Below are positions 10,336 to 21,500 of a DNA stretch of 64,000 nucleotides, piece after piece. Source of the DNA: Closterium sp. NIES-65 (taxonomy: Eukaryota; Streptophyta; Zygnematophyceae; Desmidiales; Closteriaceae); contig CANXME010002591.1 of assembly GCA_948144175.1 (NCBI GenBank), positions 3,347,001 through 3,411,000 of the forward strand, given 5' to 3'. The notes beneath the pieces were generated by a model, which was not told the DNA's origin, did no database searches, and worked only from the letters and a program-made list of their open reading frames with translations. The stretch's first letter is position 1. The number at the start of each line of letters is the position of its first letter. A program made the position numbers and the translations under genes.

Positions 10336-10519
10336 CGGCGACGGGTGCACGAGCGCAAGCGTGGGTTGGTGCGCGGATCGCGGGTAGGTGCGCCAGCGCG
10401 GGTTGTTTTCTGAGGCACCGTGGTTATCAGGTGCGTTCCCGGTCTTTTCATCCTCCTTCCCCCTCTGAATTTCCCTTGTTTTTTGCCCTGTGTTAATTGG
10501 TCTCCTCTTGCATTGCACT
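10336..10519. other. Short unique spacer
   Basis: Unique DNA between two tandem arrays. No feature recognised. Confidence 0.4.
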
Positions 10520-11425
10520 TTCATCTGATGAAGGGGAGAGACCAAGTGCGAGGGAGAGCGTGTGCACGGGAGCGAACGCGCAGGAGAGAGCGAAGGAGAG
10601 AGCGCAGGAGAGAGCGCGCGAGAGAGCGTGCGAGAGAGTGCGCGAGAGAGCGTGCGAGAGAACGCGTGAGAGAGGGCGTGAGAGAGCACGTGAGAGAGTG
10701 CGTGAGAGAGCGTGTGAGGGAGCGCGCGAGGGTGCGCATGAGAGAGCGCATGAGAGCGCATGACGGTGCGCATTAGAGAGCGTGTGAGAGAGCGCAGGAG
10801 AGGGCGTGAGGGAGCGCGCGAGAGAACGCGTGAGAGAGCGCATGAGAGAGCGCGTTAGGGTGTGCATGAGAGAGCGCATGAGAGTGCGTGAGGGTGCGCA
10901 TTAGAGAGCGTGCGAGAGAGCGCGTGAGAGAGTGCATGAGAGAGGCGTCAGGTTGCGTATGAGAGAGCATGTGAGAGAGCGCGTGTGAGAGCATGAGAGA
11001 GCTCGTGAGAGAGCGCGTGATGGTGTACGTGAGGTGCGCGTGAGTGAGCGTGTGAGAGAAGCGCATGAGAGAGCGCATGAGAGAGCGCGTGTTAGAGCGT
11101 GAGAGTGCGCGTGAGAGTGTGCGTGAGAGAGCACGTGAGAGAGCGCGTGAGTGAGTGCGTGAGAGAGAGAGAATGCGCGTGAGAGTGCGCGATGCGCGTG
11201 AGGGTGCGCATGAGAGAGCGCGTGAGAGAGCGCGTGAGGGTGCGCATGAGAGAGCGCGTGAGGGAGCGCGTGAGGGTGCGCATGAGAGAGCGCATGAGAG
11301 AGCGCGTGAGGGTGCGCATGAGAGAGCGCGTGAGGGTGCGCGTGAGGGTGCGCATGAGAGAGCGCATGAGAGCATGTGAGGGTGCGCATTAGAGAGCGTG
11401 TGAGAGAGCGCGGGAGAGGGTGCGC
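10520..11425. repeat. GAGAGAGCGCGTGAGGGTGC minisatellite, about 0.9 kb
   Basis: Long degenerate tandem array of 10-, 12- and 24-bp permutations of GAGAGAGCGCNTGA and GAGGGTGCGCATGA. All six frames give repetitive Arg/Glu, Ser/Leu/Thr or His/Ala peptides, which are artefacts of the repeat. Its right end joins a truncated Copia fragment without LTR or target duplication. Confidence 0.95.
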
Positions 11426-12222
11426 ATTACACGTTCAGCCTTGACTCTGGCTCTGTTTCTTAGCGGTCTACACGCTCGTTTTCTGTTCTCAGCTCCAGTT
11501 GTGAGGCTGAGATCTACGCCACAGCCATGGCTGCACAGGAGCTATGCTGGCTCACCTACTTGCTGACCAACTTGGGAGAGAGGCCTCGTTCTCCTCCAGT
11601 TCTGTATGTCGACAACAAAGATGCCATTGCCTTGTGACAGGACCACAGACTCGAGCACGGAACAAAGCACATCACTCTGCGTTACTTCCTTGCTCGAGAG
11701 TTGCAGCAGCGTGGTCGGTTTCGTGTCGCTCACGTACCCACCCAGGCCCACACGTCTGATGTGTTCACCAAGGCCCTTCCGGCTGGTGATCATCAGCGCT
11801 TCTGCACTGCTCTATGCCTGGTGCCCACGTTTCCTCACTTGTTGTAGACTCTGGTTGTACCGTGATATATATATATATATATATACATATATACCTGCAT
11901 GTTTACTCTTGGTAGGTAGTGATCACTGTATTGTTGTTGTTGCATATATACCATCTGCCTGTGAACTGGCCTTGTGGCCCCTTTGCTTGTGCTCAGAGTG
12001 TGGTGACGTTGTGATCCACCCTGAGCTTGCTTTGTTTTTCTTGACTGGTCTTGTGACCCCTTGTTCTCCCCCACTTTGCCTATTGGGGTGTGTTAAACCA
12101 TATCTGTGCTAGTTGTGTGTAGGCTATAGTGGGTAGCCCATGTGGGGTACAACCCAATATTAGGGTTAGTACTTGTACCCACAATTCATTCAATGCAATC
12201 ATTCTTGCTTGCTATCTTGACA
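11426..12222 (+). mobile_element. Copia 3' remnant: RNase H tail plus 3' LTR
   Basis: About 11426-11845 translates as the end of a Copia polyprotein with SSSCEAEIYATAMAAQEL, VLYVDNKDAIAL, LEHGTKHITLRYFLAREL and DVFTKALPAGDHQRFC. In-frame stops (for example TAG near 11463 and TGA near 11637) make it a pseudogene. A 132-bp 3' LTR follows at 12091-12222 (TGTTAAACC to TATCTTGACA), matching the 5' LTR of the minus-strand copy at 43870-44002. A (TA)n run lies at about 11864-11885. The 5' end of the element is gone. Confidence 0.85.
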
Positions 12223-13071
12223 CCCCCATCCCCCTTCCCTTCCCCCACCCCCCTTCTCTTACCACATCCCCTTTCCCTTCCCCGCACCCTCCTTTCCCTT
12301 CCCCACACCCTCCTTTCCCTTCCTCGATCCCCCATTTCCTTTCCCTATCCCTCATCCCTTCCCCACACCCCCTTTTCCCTTCCCTTGTCTCCCAATATCC
12401 CTTTACCCATCCCCCATCCCTTCCCCACATCCTCCTTTCCCTTCCCCCATCCCTCCTCCCTTCCTTCATCCCCCTTTCCCTCCCCCTCTGCTATCACCTT
12501 CTTTTCTCTTTCTGCTACCACCTCCCTTCCCCCTTTGCTGTCACCTCTCATCCCGTGCTACCAGCTCCTCCCATGCAGCCAACACTTTGCCAACCCTTCC
12601 ACCTGTTTCCCCTGCTTTCTCACACTATTCCGCCAAGCAATCACCTCCCCCCTTCCTCCCTGCCTCCTTTCTTTCCCCATGCCATGCCTCACCTCGCTTT
12701 CCTCCCATGCCTCACCTCGCTTTCCTCCCATGCCTCACCTCGCTTTCCACCCACACGTCCCCATGCTGCCCCATCTCCCGTACCTCCACCTGCGCTGCCT
12801 TGCCCGTGTGGCACCCCATGGCGTCCTCCATCGCCTTATGTTGATGACTCACTAGGCAGGCCATTTCTTGTCATCAATCACCACCACCTATGCCATCCGA
12901 TTCTCCACCGCCTCCATTATCCTCTATTGCTGCTCCTGCACACTGGTGCACACGGACCTCGCTGTGAAAGCACGGCGCACGACAACAAGGGCACGCAGGG
13001 AGAGAGGGGTATGTGGCGTGAGGTGAGGGGCATGGTGGAATGGGCCATGTCCCTCACCGCCTGCGATCGCC
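12223..13071. other. Polypyrimidine and low-complexity DNA
   Basis: CCCTTCCC-type tract to about 12560, then C-rich DNA with a 24-bp tandem unit (ATGCCTCACCTCGCTTTCCT, about 12675-12750). Long frames here are low-complexity Pro/Ser/Leu and are not credible. Confidence 0.5.
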
Positions 13072-13749
13072 TTGCTCCTGTGTGTCCTCCACCACCCTGC
13101 GAGTGCACTCGTCCCCATCATCTGCTACCCGTGCTCTTCCCCACGCCTCCGGACCCATGACCACCACGGACTCACCCCCCTGCCACCACCTCGCGCACCA
13201 TCTCATGGCGCTGATGCGCTGCAGCGTGTGCCCAATCCCCGCTCGCTTGCGCATGGCGCTGATGCGCTGCAGCGTGCGCCCAATCCCCGCGCGCTTGTCC
13301 GCTCCGAAACTCGCCACCATGCGGAGAGGGACGCTTGCAAGAAGGATGCCTGTTGCAAGGAGCACACGGTGAGAGCGAGGGAGAGGGAGATGATGAGGGG
13401 CGCTACCTACAACGAAAACGAAAACGTAGCACACGGAGCTGTCGCCCACGGGGAACCGTACGACGGGGCGACGGCCAAGATCGAGAACGATCTCCACCAG
13501 CGAATGGACGGCCGGATGCCGCTTCAGGCCGTCGCAAACCCGGAACCATCGTCTTCGCCAGCTCCTCTCGGAACCCCTAGGCAGGCGGAAAGTCTAGAAC
13601 TGCGCGCGGCATCGGATCAGGGAGGGACGACCGTTCTGCAGGCAATCATGCCTCACCGAGGTGCAGTTACGAGGCGAGACGTGTCGGATGCTACTGCGAC
13701 TAGCAGCGGCGAGCAGCGCGTGGCTCTTTTTTTCGGTCTATTCAACTAG
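13072..13749 (+). other. 225-codon open frame of unknown nature
   Basis: The frame is open, but its first third overlaps C-rich repeats and a 47-48-bp direct duplication (about 13206-13300, ATGGCGCTGATGCGCTGCAG). The last 140 codons have more normal composition, with charged residues (HHAERDACKKDACCKEH) and no recognisable domain. No splice or promoter evidence is visible. It could be part of an unrecognised gene or retroelement; I do not assign function. Confidence 0.2.
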
Positions 13750-14019
13750 CGCTACGGAATGAGAACAAATATGAGGCTAGTGCTTCTAAGAGGGCCACGC
13801 CCAGTGGCGGTCTCTGCGGAGATAACTACTACAACGGGAGCTAGAATACGGGTTAGGCACGGGTGCTCATGTGATCTCTGCATTCGTTGGTCCTTAGTCG
13901 TTTTCCTAGTGCACACACAACTTGCTTGTTCACGGGGAGAATTGACTAGAGTTTCACTAGAGAAAGTTGACAACAATGGTACAATGAAGTTGGCATGGCA
14001 AGACTACATCAGAGCTAGC

Positions 14020-14940
14020 ATTCAGGTCGGTCGACTGCAAGTGCAACATGGTCGACCGCGTTCCAGCATGACTTGGTCGACCGCGATCCAGCAGTGCAAA
14101 GTCGACGACGTGCCAACACTGCAAGTTGAAGGCGTGCCAGCGTTGCTCCCGCAAAACAGCAGCACACCTACTTTGCAGGTGCTCGCAGATGATTGGCGCG
14201 CTAAGCCTCGTCACCTGCACAGCGCACACACCAAGTCAACCTGGCACTGACGACTGCATCTGATCAGCCACGTCGACCTCGGGATACCACCACCGAGGTC
14301 GGACTCGCCAACTTCGCCTGGGCGACCGTCGCACTCCTCCGCAGAACCTCGTCACCCAGGTAACCTGGTCGACCGGGCAACCACGTCGACCAGCTGCTAC
14401 CGTATGTGCCCGTCGACCTCCCAAGTCGACGACCACCTCTAAGTCGACCCCACCAGGTCGACCACACCCCTGGTCGACCAGCTCCAGGTCGACGTCACTC
14501 CTCGTCGATCAGCTCCATGTCGACCAGCGCAGTTGTTAGCCGACCAGCTCCAGGTTGGCTACCCGAAGTCGGCGTTACCAAGTTGACGCCCTGCTACTCG
14601 ACGCCCAATTGCTCGACGTCCTGAGTCGAGGTCGACGTCGGCCCCTCCTCCGTCGACCACCAGGTCAGGTCGACCACCAGGTCCACATCACTTCTGGTCG
14701 ACCAACCACCAAGTCGACCAGCAGGCCTGTCAGCCGACCACCAAGTTGGCTGCCCCCAAGTTGGCGTCACCAAGTCGACGCCCTCCATAGGTCGACTTCC
14801 CAGGTCGACCTCCCTGAAGTCGGCGCCACCCTGAACTCGGCGCCCGTGCAGTGGCCCCCGTGCAGGTCGACCTCCTCGTCAACCAGCTCGCCCACTGCTG
14901 CAGGTCGGATGCTCCTCTCACACCCGACTACGAAGTCGGC
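14020..14940. repeat. GTCGACC-rich degenerate array, about 0.9 kb
   Basis: The palindromic hexamer GTCGAC recurs a few dozen times in contexts such as AGGTCGACCACCAAGTCGAC. Spacing is irregular (about 10-40 bp), so this is a motif cluster, not a clean satellite. The conceptual peptide repeats QVD/STSR. Nothing comparable occurs elsewhere in the window. Confidence 0.8.
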
Positions 14941-15584
14941 TCCGCCCAAGCGAGGACGGGGCCAACACACAACTCCCGTAAACAGTCTCGTGGTCACGAC
15001 AAGTCTCGTGGCAAGTACTTCGAATAAATAATGGTTTCGGGAAGGAGGGACTGTAGGAATGTGTTCTGACGCGGACTGTGTAGGCTGATTTCGAGATCCG
15101 AAATGCGACCTAATAGGATGCTACAAGGGGAGGTATATGCCGAGGAACCTACTCAGCAGAGGTACTAAGAATCACGGCTGAGTTTTGCTCTGCCTTTTCG
15201 GGTGAATGTGGGCGAATTGTACCGTATCTTGTAGTTTCAGTTGGTCGCATGGAATTGCGACTCTGCCGGAGTTGTTTTCTAGGTGTGGTAGCTTTCCATG
15301 CCTGAGGGGCTCGCTTGGCTTTTGCGTGGACGAAGTGAGGTTTCGTCTGTGTTTCCCAAACTGCTCGTCACAAAACTCGCCTATCGTTACCCAATCACAA
15401 TCGCTTTAGCCCAACCAAGTGTAATACACTAGTAAATATGAGACCCAGGTTTAAATGTAGAACAATCTCTAATATGACTAATACATAACAGCTGTAGAAT
15501 TTGGTGCCGCTGCATGCAGGCACACACGCATTTGTTGAATTTAGCCGAAACGAGGTGTTGGTTATGTGCGGTGACCATCAAGCT
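14941..15584. other. Intergenic; possible LTR boundary near 15051
   Basis: A purine-rich GGGAAGGAGGGAC run directly precedes TGTAGGAATGTG at 15051. This arrangement resembles a polypurine tract followed by a 3' LTR start. I could not find a matching second LTR in the window, so it stays a suggestion. The rest is unassigned 3' flank of the RlmN-like gene. Confidence 0.25.
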
Positions 15585-18500
15585 TTATGCCAGAGCTGAA
15601 AGGCTCTCTGCAAGAGGCTCTCCATCCCCCGCCATTGCCACGCTCAGCGGAACCTTCTGGAAATCATTTCTGAGCTGCCCGCACGCTGCATTTGCCTCCA
15701 TGCCCCGAGTGTGCCTTACAGACGCCGTGATCCTCTGGTTCCTCAGCTCCTCCACAAACGCCATCACCTGGTCAAATGGACGCAACGAGAATGCGGAGCT
15801 TCATGACCTTTATGCACAACGACAGACCAACACACGCGATGCCAGGCTAAGAAACATTGGAATTACAGGAGGAGAGTAGACAATGCCTGGGGTACGACTT
15901 AGAAGGAGAGGGGGAGGTGAAGGAGGCGGAGGAGGCGGATGAGGAGGAGGAGGAGGAGGAGGAGGAGGAGGAGGAGGAGGAGGAGGAGGAGGAGGAGGAG
16001 GAGGAGGAGGAGGAGGAGGAGGAGGAGGAGGAGGAGGAGGAGGAGGAGGAGGAGGAGGAGGAGGAGGACCCACCCACACACACACACACACACGACATGA
16101 TGGAGCTGCACTCACATAGGGTTTGCTAGGGCGGCGATAGAGCGAGTCGGAGATGGGGTTGAAGGGGATGACGTTTACATGGTGCGCCACGCCATGGCGC
16201 CGCAGCAGCGATGCCAGCTCCCGTGCATGCTCCACCTGGTCGTTCACCCCCGCTGCACACGCGAGAGCAGCACGAGATGAGGCGATGTGCAAGAGGAGAT
16301 GGGGTGACGCGCAAGGGGAGATCAGATGAGTGAATGGAGGGATTGAAACCACTTTTGAGAATTCTCGGAAGTGAATGGAGGGGTTGAGAACAAAGCAAAG
16401 AACACAGCAGCAAGTAGGTGGCGGGCTTGGCCATGTGTGCATGCGATGGTAAAGGGCAAGCAGGGCGGGAGGGAGGGCTAGCAGGGACGGAGAGGGGTAC
16501 AACAAGGGCCAGAAACAGAGCAGATGGGGGAGACGAGCAGGGAGTGAGAAGAGCAGGGAGTGCAGAGGAAGGGGGTGGGAGGGAGAGCAATGCGCAGAGG
16601 GAGGCGGGGTGGAGGGAGGGCGAGAGAGCAGGCAGGCAGCGCACCGAGCAGAGTGTATTCAAAGGAGACGCGGCGGCCAGTGGTGTTGAAATAGGCACGG
16701 CAGTCCGCCAGAAGCGCCTCTATGGGGTACGCCTTGGCTGACGGTACCAGCGCCTCCCTCAGCTGCTGGTTGGGCGCGTGCAGACTGACCAGGGGATGGG
16801 AGGAGGGGTTGACAGGCGTGAGGGCGTGTGTCAGGGCATGAGGCAGGGCATGAGAGGGTTGGGGGAAAGGGGCGAAGAGAGCGTGCGGGCAGGGAATGAT
16901 GGGTAATAAGGAGGCGATGAGCGTTTTTGAAAGGAGCAGAATATATTCGTAGGGTTGGAGTGGAGGGTGTGGGAGAGAGTGACAGGATGGGGGGAGGGGA
17001 GGTGATGTGGAACGGGATGATAATGGGGGTGCGAAGGGAGGCAGGGATTGGGTTGGAAGGGCTACTGAAGACGAGGGAAGTGGTGGTGCATGCATGGTGG
17101 TTCTTGGATGAGATGCCACTGGGACCATGTACACGACCAGAGGTAGAGAAAGAGAAAGCGCACAACAAGAGCAGAGCAAGAGCAGAGCAAGAGCAGAGCA
17201 AGAGCAGAGCAAGAGCAGAGCAAGAGCAGAGCAAGAGCACAGCAGGAGCAGAGAAAGAGAGTGCATAGACCTGACTGCGAGGGTGCACTGACCTGACTGC
17301 GAGGGTGGACTGTAGCTTGTGCTGGGCGAGGCGAGCAATGGCGTTGGGCACGCCCACGGTGGATATGGTGATGTTGCGCTGCCCTATGCCCACGTCCTGG
17401 TGCCGGGATAGAGCACTCGCACGCACGCACGCATGCACCCATGCAATGCAACCAAGCACCCATGCACCCATGCAACGCAACCAAGCACCCATGCACCCAT
17501 GCAACGCAACCAAGCACCCATGCACCCATGCACCCATGCAACCATGCAACCAGGTAAAAGGCATAGATGGAGCAGGATTGGTGGTGGCAGTACATAAGGC
17601 GTGTGGCATGCACGCATGCACAACCACACCTCGGTCACCGCAGTGAAAGATGGGGGGATCAGGACAAGCACAGCACACACAATAAGCCCTTGCCCACCCA
17701 CACATACCACCCACCCATCCACCCATCCACCCACCACCCACCCACCCACGCACCCACCCCCATCCCCACCCCGACGCCTCTCGCGCACGGACCTGGTTGA
17801 GGCACTTATGAGCGCGCAGCACAGCGGGGAGGTTGAGCAGCGGCTCGCCCATGCCCATGAAGACGATGTTGGTCACACGGTGCTGGAACAGCGCCTCCAC
17901 CGCCAGCACCTGCGCCACTATCTCGTACGGCTTTAAGTTGCGCGCGAACCCGCCCTTGCCTGTCGCGCAGAAGGAGCACCGGAGGGGACAGCCCACCTGG
18001 CGGGAAAGGGGAGGACGGGGTGAGGAGGTTGTGTGCGTGAGGGGTGGGAGGGCGATGGTGTGGTTGAGCGGGTGGGTAGATGGGATGAGAGGGGGAGAAC
18101 GGACGGAGAGGCCCTCCTTTACACCCCCTTCCCATCCCCATTGGTTCTCTTCGTTACACCCATTTGTCTCTCTTACCTCTTATGCGGTCTCTTCCAACCC
18201 CATTCCCCTTCCCCCTACCCCATTCACCTTAACCCCCCCACCGTCTCCCCTTTCTCCATTCACTCCCCTTTCCCCTCCCATTCCCCTTCGCCTGCACATC
18301 TCCCCTCTCCCCATACCTGCGAGGAGATGCAGGCGGTGAGGTGGTGAGCGCCCTTGCGGCTGCCCTCCATGGGAATACCCACCGCCTCCACCAGCCTGTT
18401 GTCCGTTAGCCGCAGCAGCAGCTGGCCGCAGCAAGAAGGGGGGGAGGAAGCAGGGAGGAGAGGGGGAGAAGGAGGGGGGAGATGCGCGTGATTGTGTGAA

Positions 18501-21500
18501 AGAGGGAGGATAACGGGGAGTGATGGACGAGGCGGGAGAGGGTGGAATTGTGGGCGCATCAGAGCGAGAGAGGTGGGGGGGATGAAGAGAAAGAGGTAGA
18601 TTCAGATGCAAAAGAACAGGAGTGAGGGGACAGAGTTTGGAAATGAATAAGAGAAAAGAAGGGTGCAAAAGAGAGAAAATCAGTAAAGGAAAGGCAGAAT
18701 AAGGGACAGAGTGTGGTAGAAAAGGGCAAACGGTGGGAGAGGGGGAGGGGGGGGTGTGAGCAATAGGAAAAGGGGGGATGAAGAACAGGTAATGAGGGGA
18801 AGGGGGTTGGAGGGCGCGAAGGAAGACGTAGAGGGGAGGAGAGGGGTGAGGAGCAGGAAAAGGGGAGGTGGAGAGAAGGAAAGAAAGGGGCGGAGGTGAG
18901 AGCGAGGCGAGACCTTAGCGGTGCCATCAGCAGCAGCGGCGACGTGGTGCACGGGAGGGCGCCCCACCACCACTCCCCTCTCCGACAAGCGCTCTCGAAA
19001 CGCAAGCGGCACTGCCATGCGGACAGGGGGAGAGCACCACAGGGGGAGCAACAGAGGGGGAGCACCACAGGGGGAGCAACAGAGGGGGAGCATGAAGTGT
19101 AGCAGTATGCGCGCAACGATGCAAGTGCTATAACGTGCTCCATGCTGCTTCATGACCTCCCGTGACCCTCAGTCCCACCTTTCTCCCCTCCCTTTCCCCC
19201 TCTCACTCTCACTCTCACTCTCCCTCGCACGCACGCAAACACACACAGACAAACACACACGAATGACCCAACGCTCTCTCCCACACTCAATCCAGCTCAG
19301 CCTCGCACCCACAAACACACACACACTCCCTTGAGTATTCTCAAAATCGACCCACACTCATGGGCAGAGAGCCTCACGCTGCTTCAGCTCGCTGGGCTTG
19401 CAGCCCTCATTGCAGCAGCTGTACACGAGCTGATGCAGAGCAGCAGCTGTCAGTAGCGGAAATGTGGGCTGCGGGGGTCTTACTTTCATGAACTCGTGCA
19501 GCGGGTACACGAACTGGAGCGCAGCTGCCGCGCGCTGTCATGCCACACCCTCTCCCGTCACTCACATGTACCCCTGCATTCCCCTGCCCCCCCAACCCCC
19601 CCCCCCCCGGACACTGCGGCTCACTCACGCTGCTTGAGCTCGCTGAGCTCACAGCGCTTGTTGGCATACACGAACTGGTGCAGCTGCATCACTATTTCAC
19701 ACCCCCGCCCTTCACACACACGCACCCCTCCATTTCCCTGCCCCACACCCCCCTCATCCCCCTTTCCCCTCCCTCTCACTCACGCTGCTTCAGCTCGCTG
19801 AGCTCGCAGCCCTTGTTGGCATACACGAACTGGTGCAGCTGCCGCCCCCGGTACTTTTGCTGCCAGGGGCCAGGGGCCAGGGGCGAGGGGAGAGGGGAGA
19901 GAGGAGGGAGAGGAGAGAGAGGAGAGGGGAAGGGGAGAGGGGAGAGGGGGGAGGGGAGAGGGGAGAGGGGAGAGAGGAGGGAGAGGAGAGAGAGGAGAGG
20001 GGAAGGGGAGAGGGGAGAGGGGGGAGGGGAGAGGGGAGAGAGGGGAGAGGGGAGAGCGGAGAGATTAGAAAGGGGTAAGGGACAAGGGGTGCAGAAGCGA
20101 GGGGAACCGGGAAAACGGATAGGGTTCAGGGTCGAAGGGCGAGAAACGAAGGGAGAGGACGGGAGGGGAGGGAATGGGAGGGGAGGGGAGGGGAGCGGAG
20201 GGACGGGGAGGGAGCGGAAGGGGAGGGTAAGGAGCGGGTGGCGCACCTCCCCGAGCGCCATGGCGAGTTGCTCCATCTCCTCCAGGCTGCGCCCCACCAA
20301 CGCCTGCTCTCCGCCCTCCTCGCTCTCTTTCTTCCTGCCGCTGCTCCTGCTGCTGCTACGGCTTTTCGTTAGCTCTGCTACAGCCGCTTCCTTCTGGTCC
20401 GCTGCCACGTCACCTTCGAGCTTCCCCGCGCCCCCTTCCGCGCCCTCTTTCACTCCCCCTTTCCCCACATCCTCTTGCTCCGCTCCCCCTTGCTCTACTT
20501 CCCCCTGCTGCGCATCTCCCCGCGCCTCCGCGCGCAGCTTCTCCGTCTGCTCCTTCTGCCGCCGCTGGTTCTCCTTCTGCGCCGCCAGCCGTTCCGCCTC
20601 TCGCTCCGCCACCTCCCGCGCCAGCTCCCGCTGCAACCGCGCCTCCTGCTGCGCCAACTTCTCCGCCTCCTTTTCCGCCTGCCGCGCCGCCGCCGCGTCG
20701 CCCGCGGACCACGGGCGCTCGTTGGCGGGCGGAGGGGGGTAAACTTTGTCTAGCGGCGGGGAAGCGGGGGCAGCGCGGGCAGGGGAGCGCGACTCGGGCG
20801 GCATTCGCGGCGAGGAATCGCGGGTAGAGAAGGACGGTGGTGATGAAAAGGACCGTCTCGCGGCGGCTGGCGAATCGCGCTGCTGTCGAGAATCCTTGCC
20901 GCGAAACGAACTCCGATCCCGCTGGCTCTGATCGAACCGCTCCTGCCGCTGTCGCCGCAACTCGCGCACCTCCTCGTCCAGCTCCATGCCGTGTCGCAGG
21001 AGAATCGCCTGCGCGTCGCGAGGGTCGCGCACCGGTCGCCCATCCTTCGTGAACGACTGCCCCCTGCCGTTCGCTGTGGGTCGATCCCGATCAGGCGAGG
21101 CGAAAGATGATGGGCGGGAATTCGGGTAACCATAGCGAGTTCTTTCGTCACCGCGGGAAGCTGAATACCCGGAGTTACCTCCGCTCCCATACCGGTTGTC
21201 CGGGTTATCGTAATCACTCCTACTTTCTCTGCGATTGTTACCTCCCCTCTCGCTTCCCCTGCCGCCTCTCGCGCTACTGCTTCTCCCGTTCGAGTACCCC
21301 CCGTCGTCGAACGATCTCTCCGCTCCGTCGCCGCCGCGCCGTCCTCCTGTCCCACCCTCGCGCCATCCTAACTCACCGGCATCCTCGCCGCCCTCCCGCC
21401 AAGCCGTCCGCTCCCTACCATAGCCTTCGCTTCTACCGCTGCCGCTGCTGCTTCTACTGCTGGGCCCGCCGCGTCCGCCTCGTTCGCCTCGTCCGCCTGG

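Noticed and set aside
10493-11392. Overlapping long frames of Arg/Glu, Ser/Leu/Thr and His/Ala repeats
   Set aside because: All come from one minisatellite whose units lack stops in any frame; there is no independent coding evidence.
10520-11425. CRISPR-like repeat array
   Set aside because: Units are contiguous and degenerate with no unique spacers, and the window is clearly eukaryotic.
15810-16505. Open frames of poly-Pro, poly-Ser, poly-Leu and poly-Glu
   Set aside because: They read through a (GGA)n microsatellite inside intron 8 of the RlmN-like gene, in all frames.
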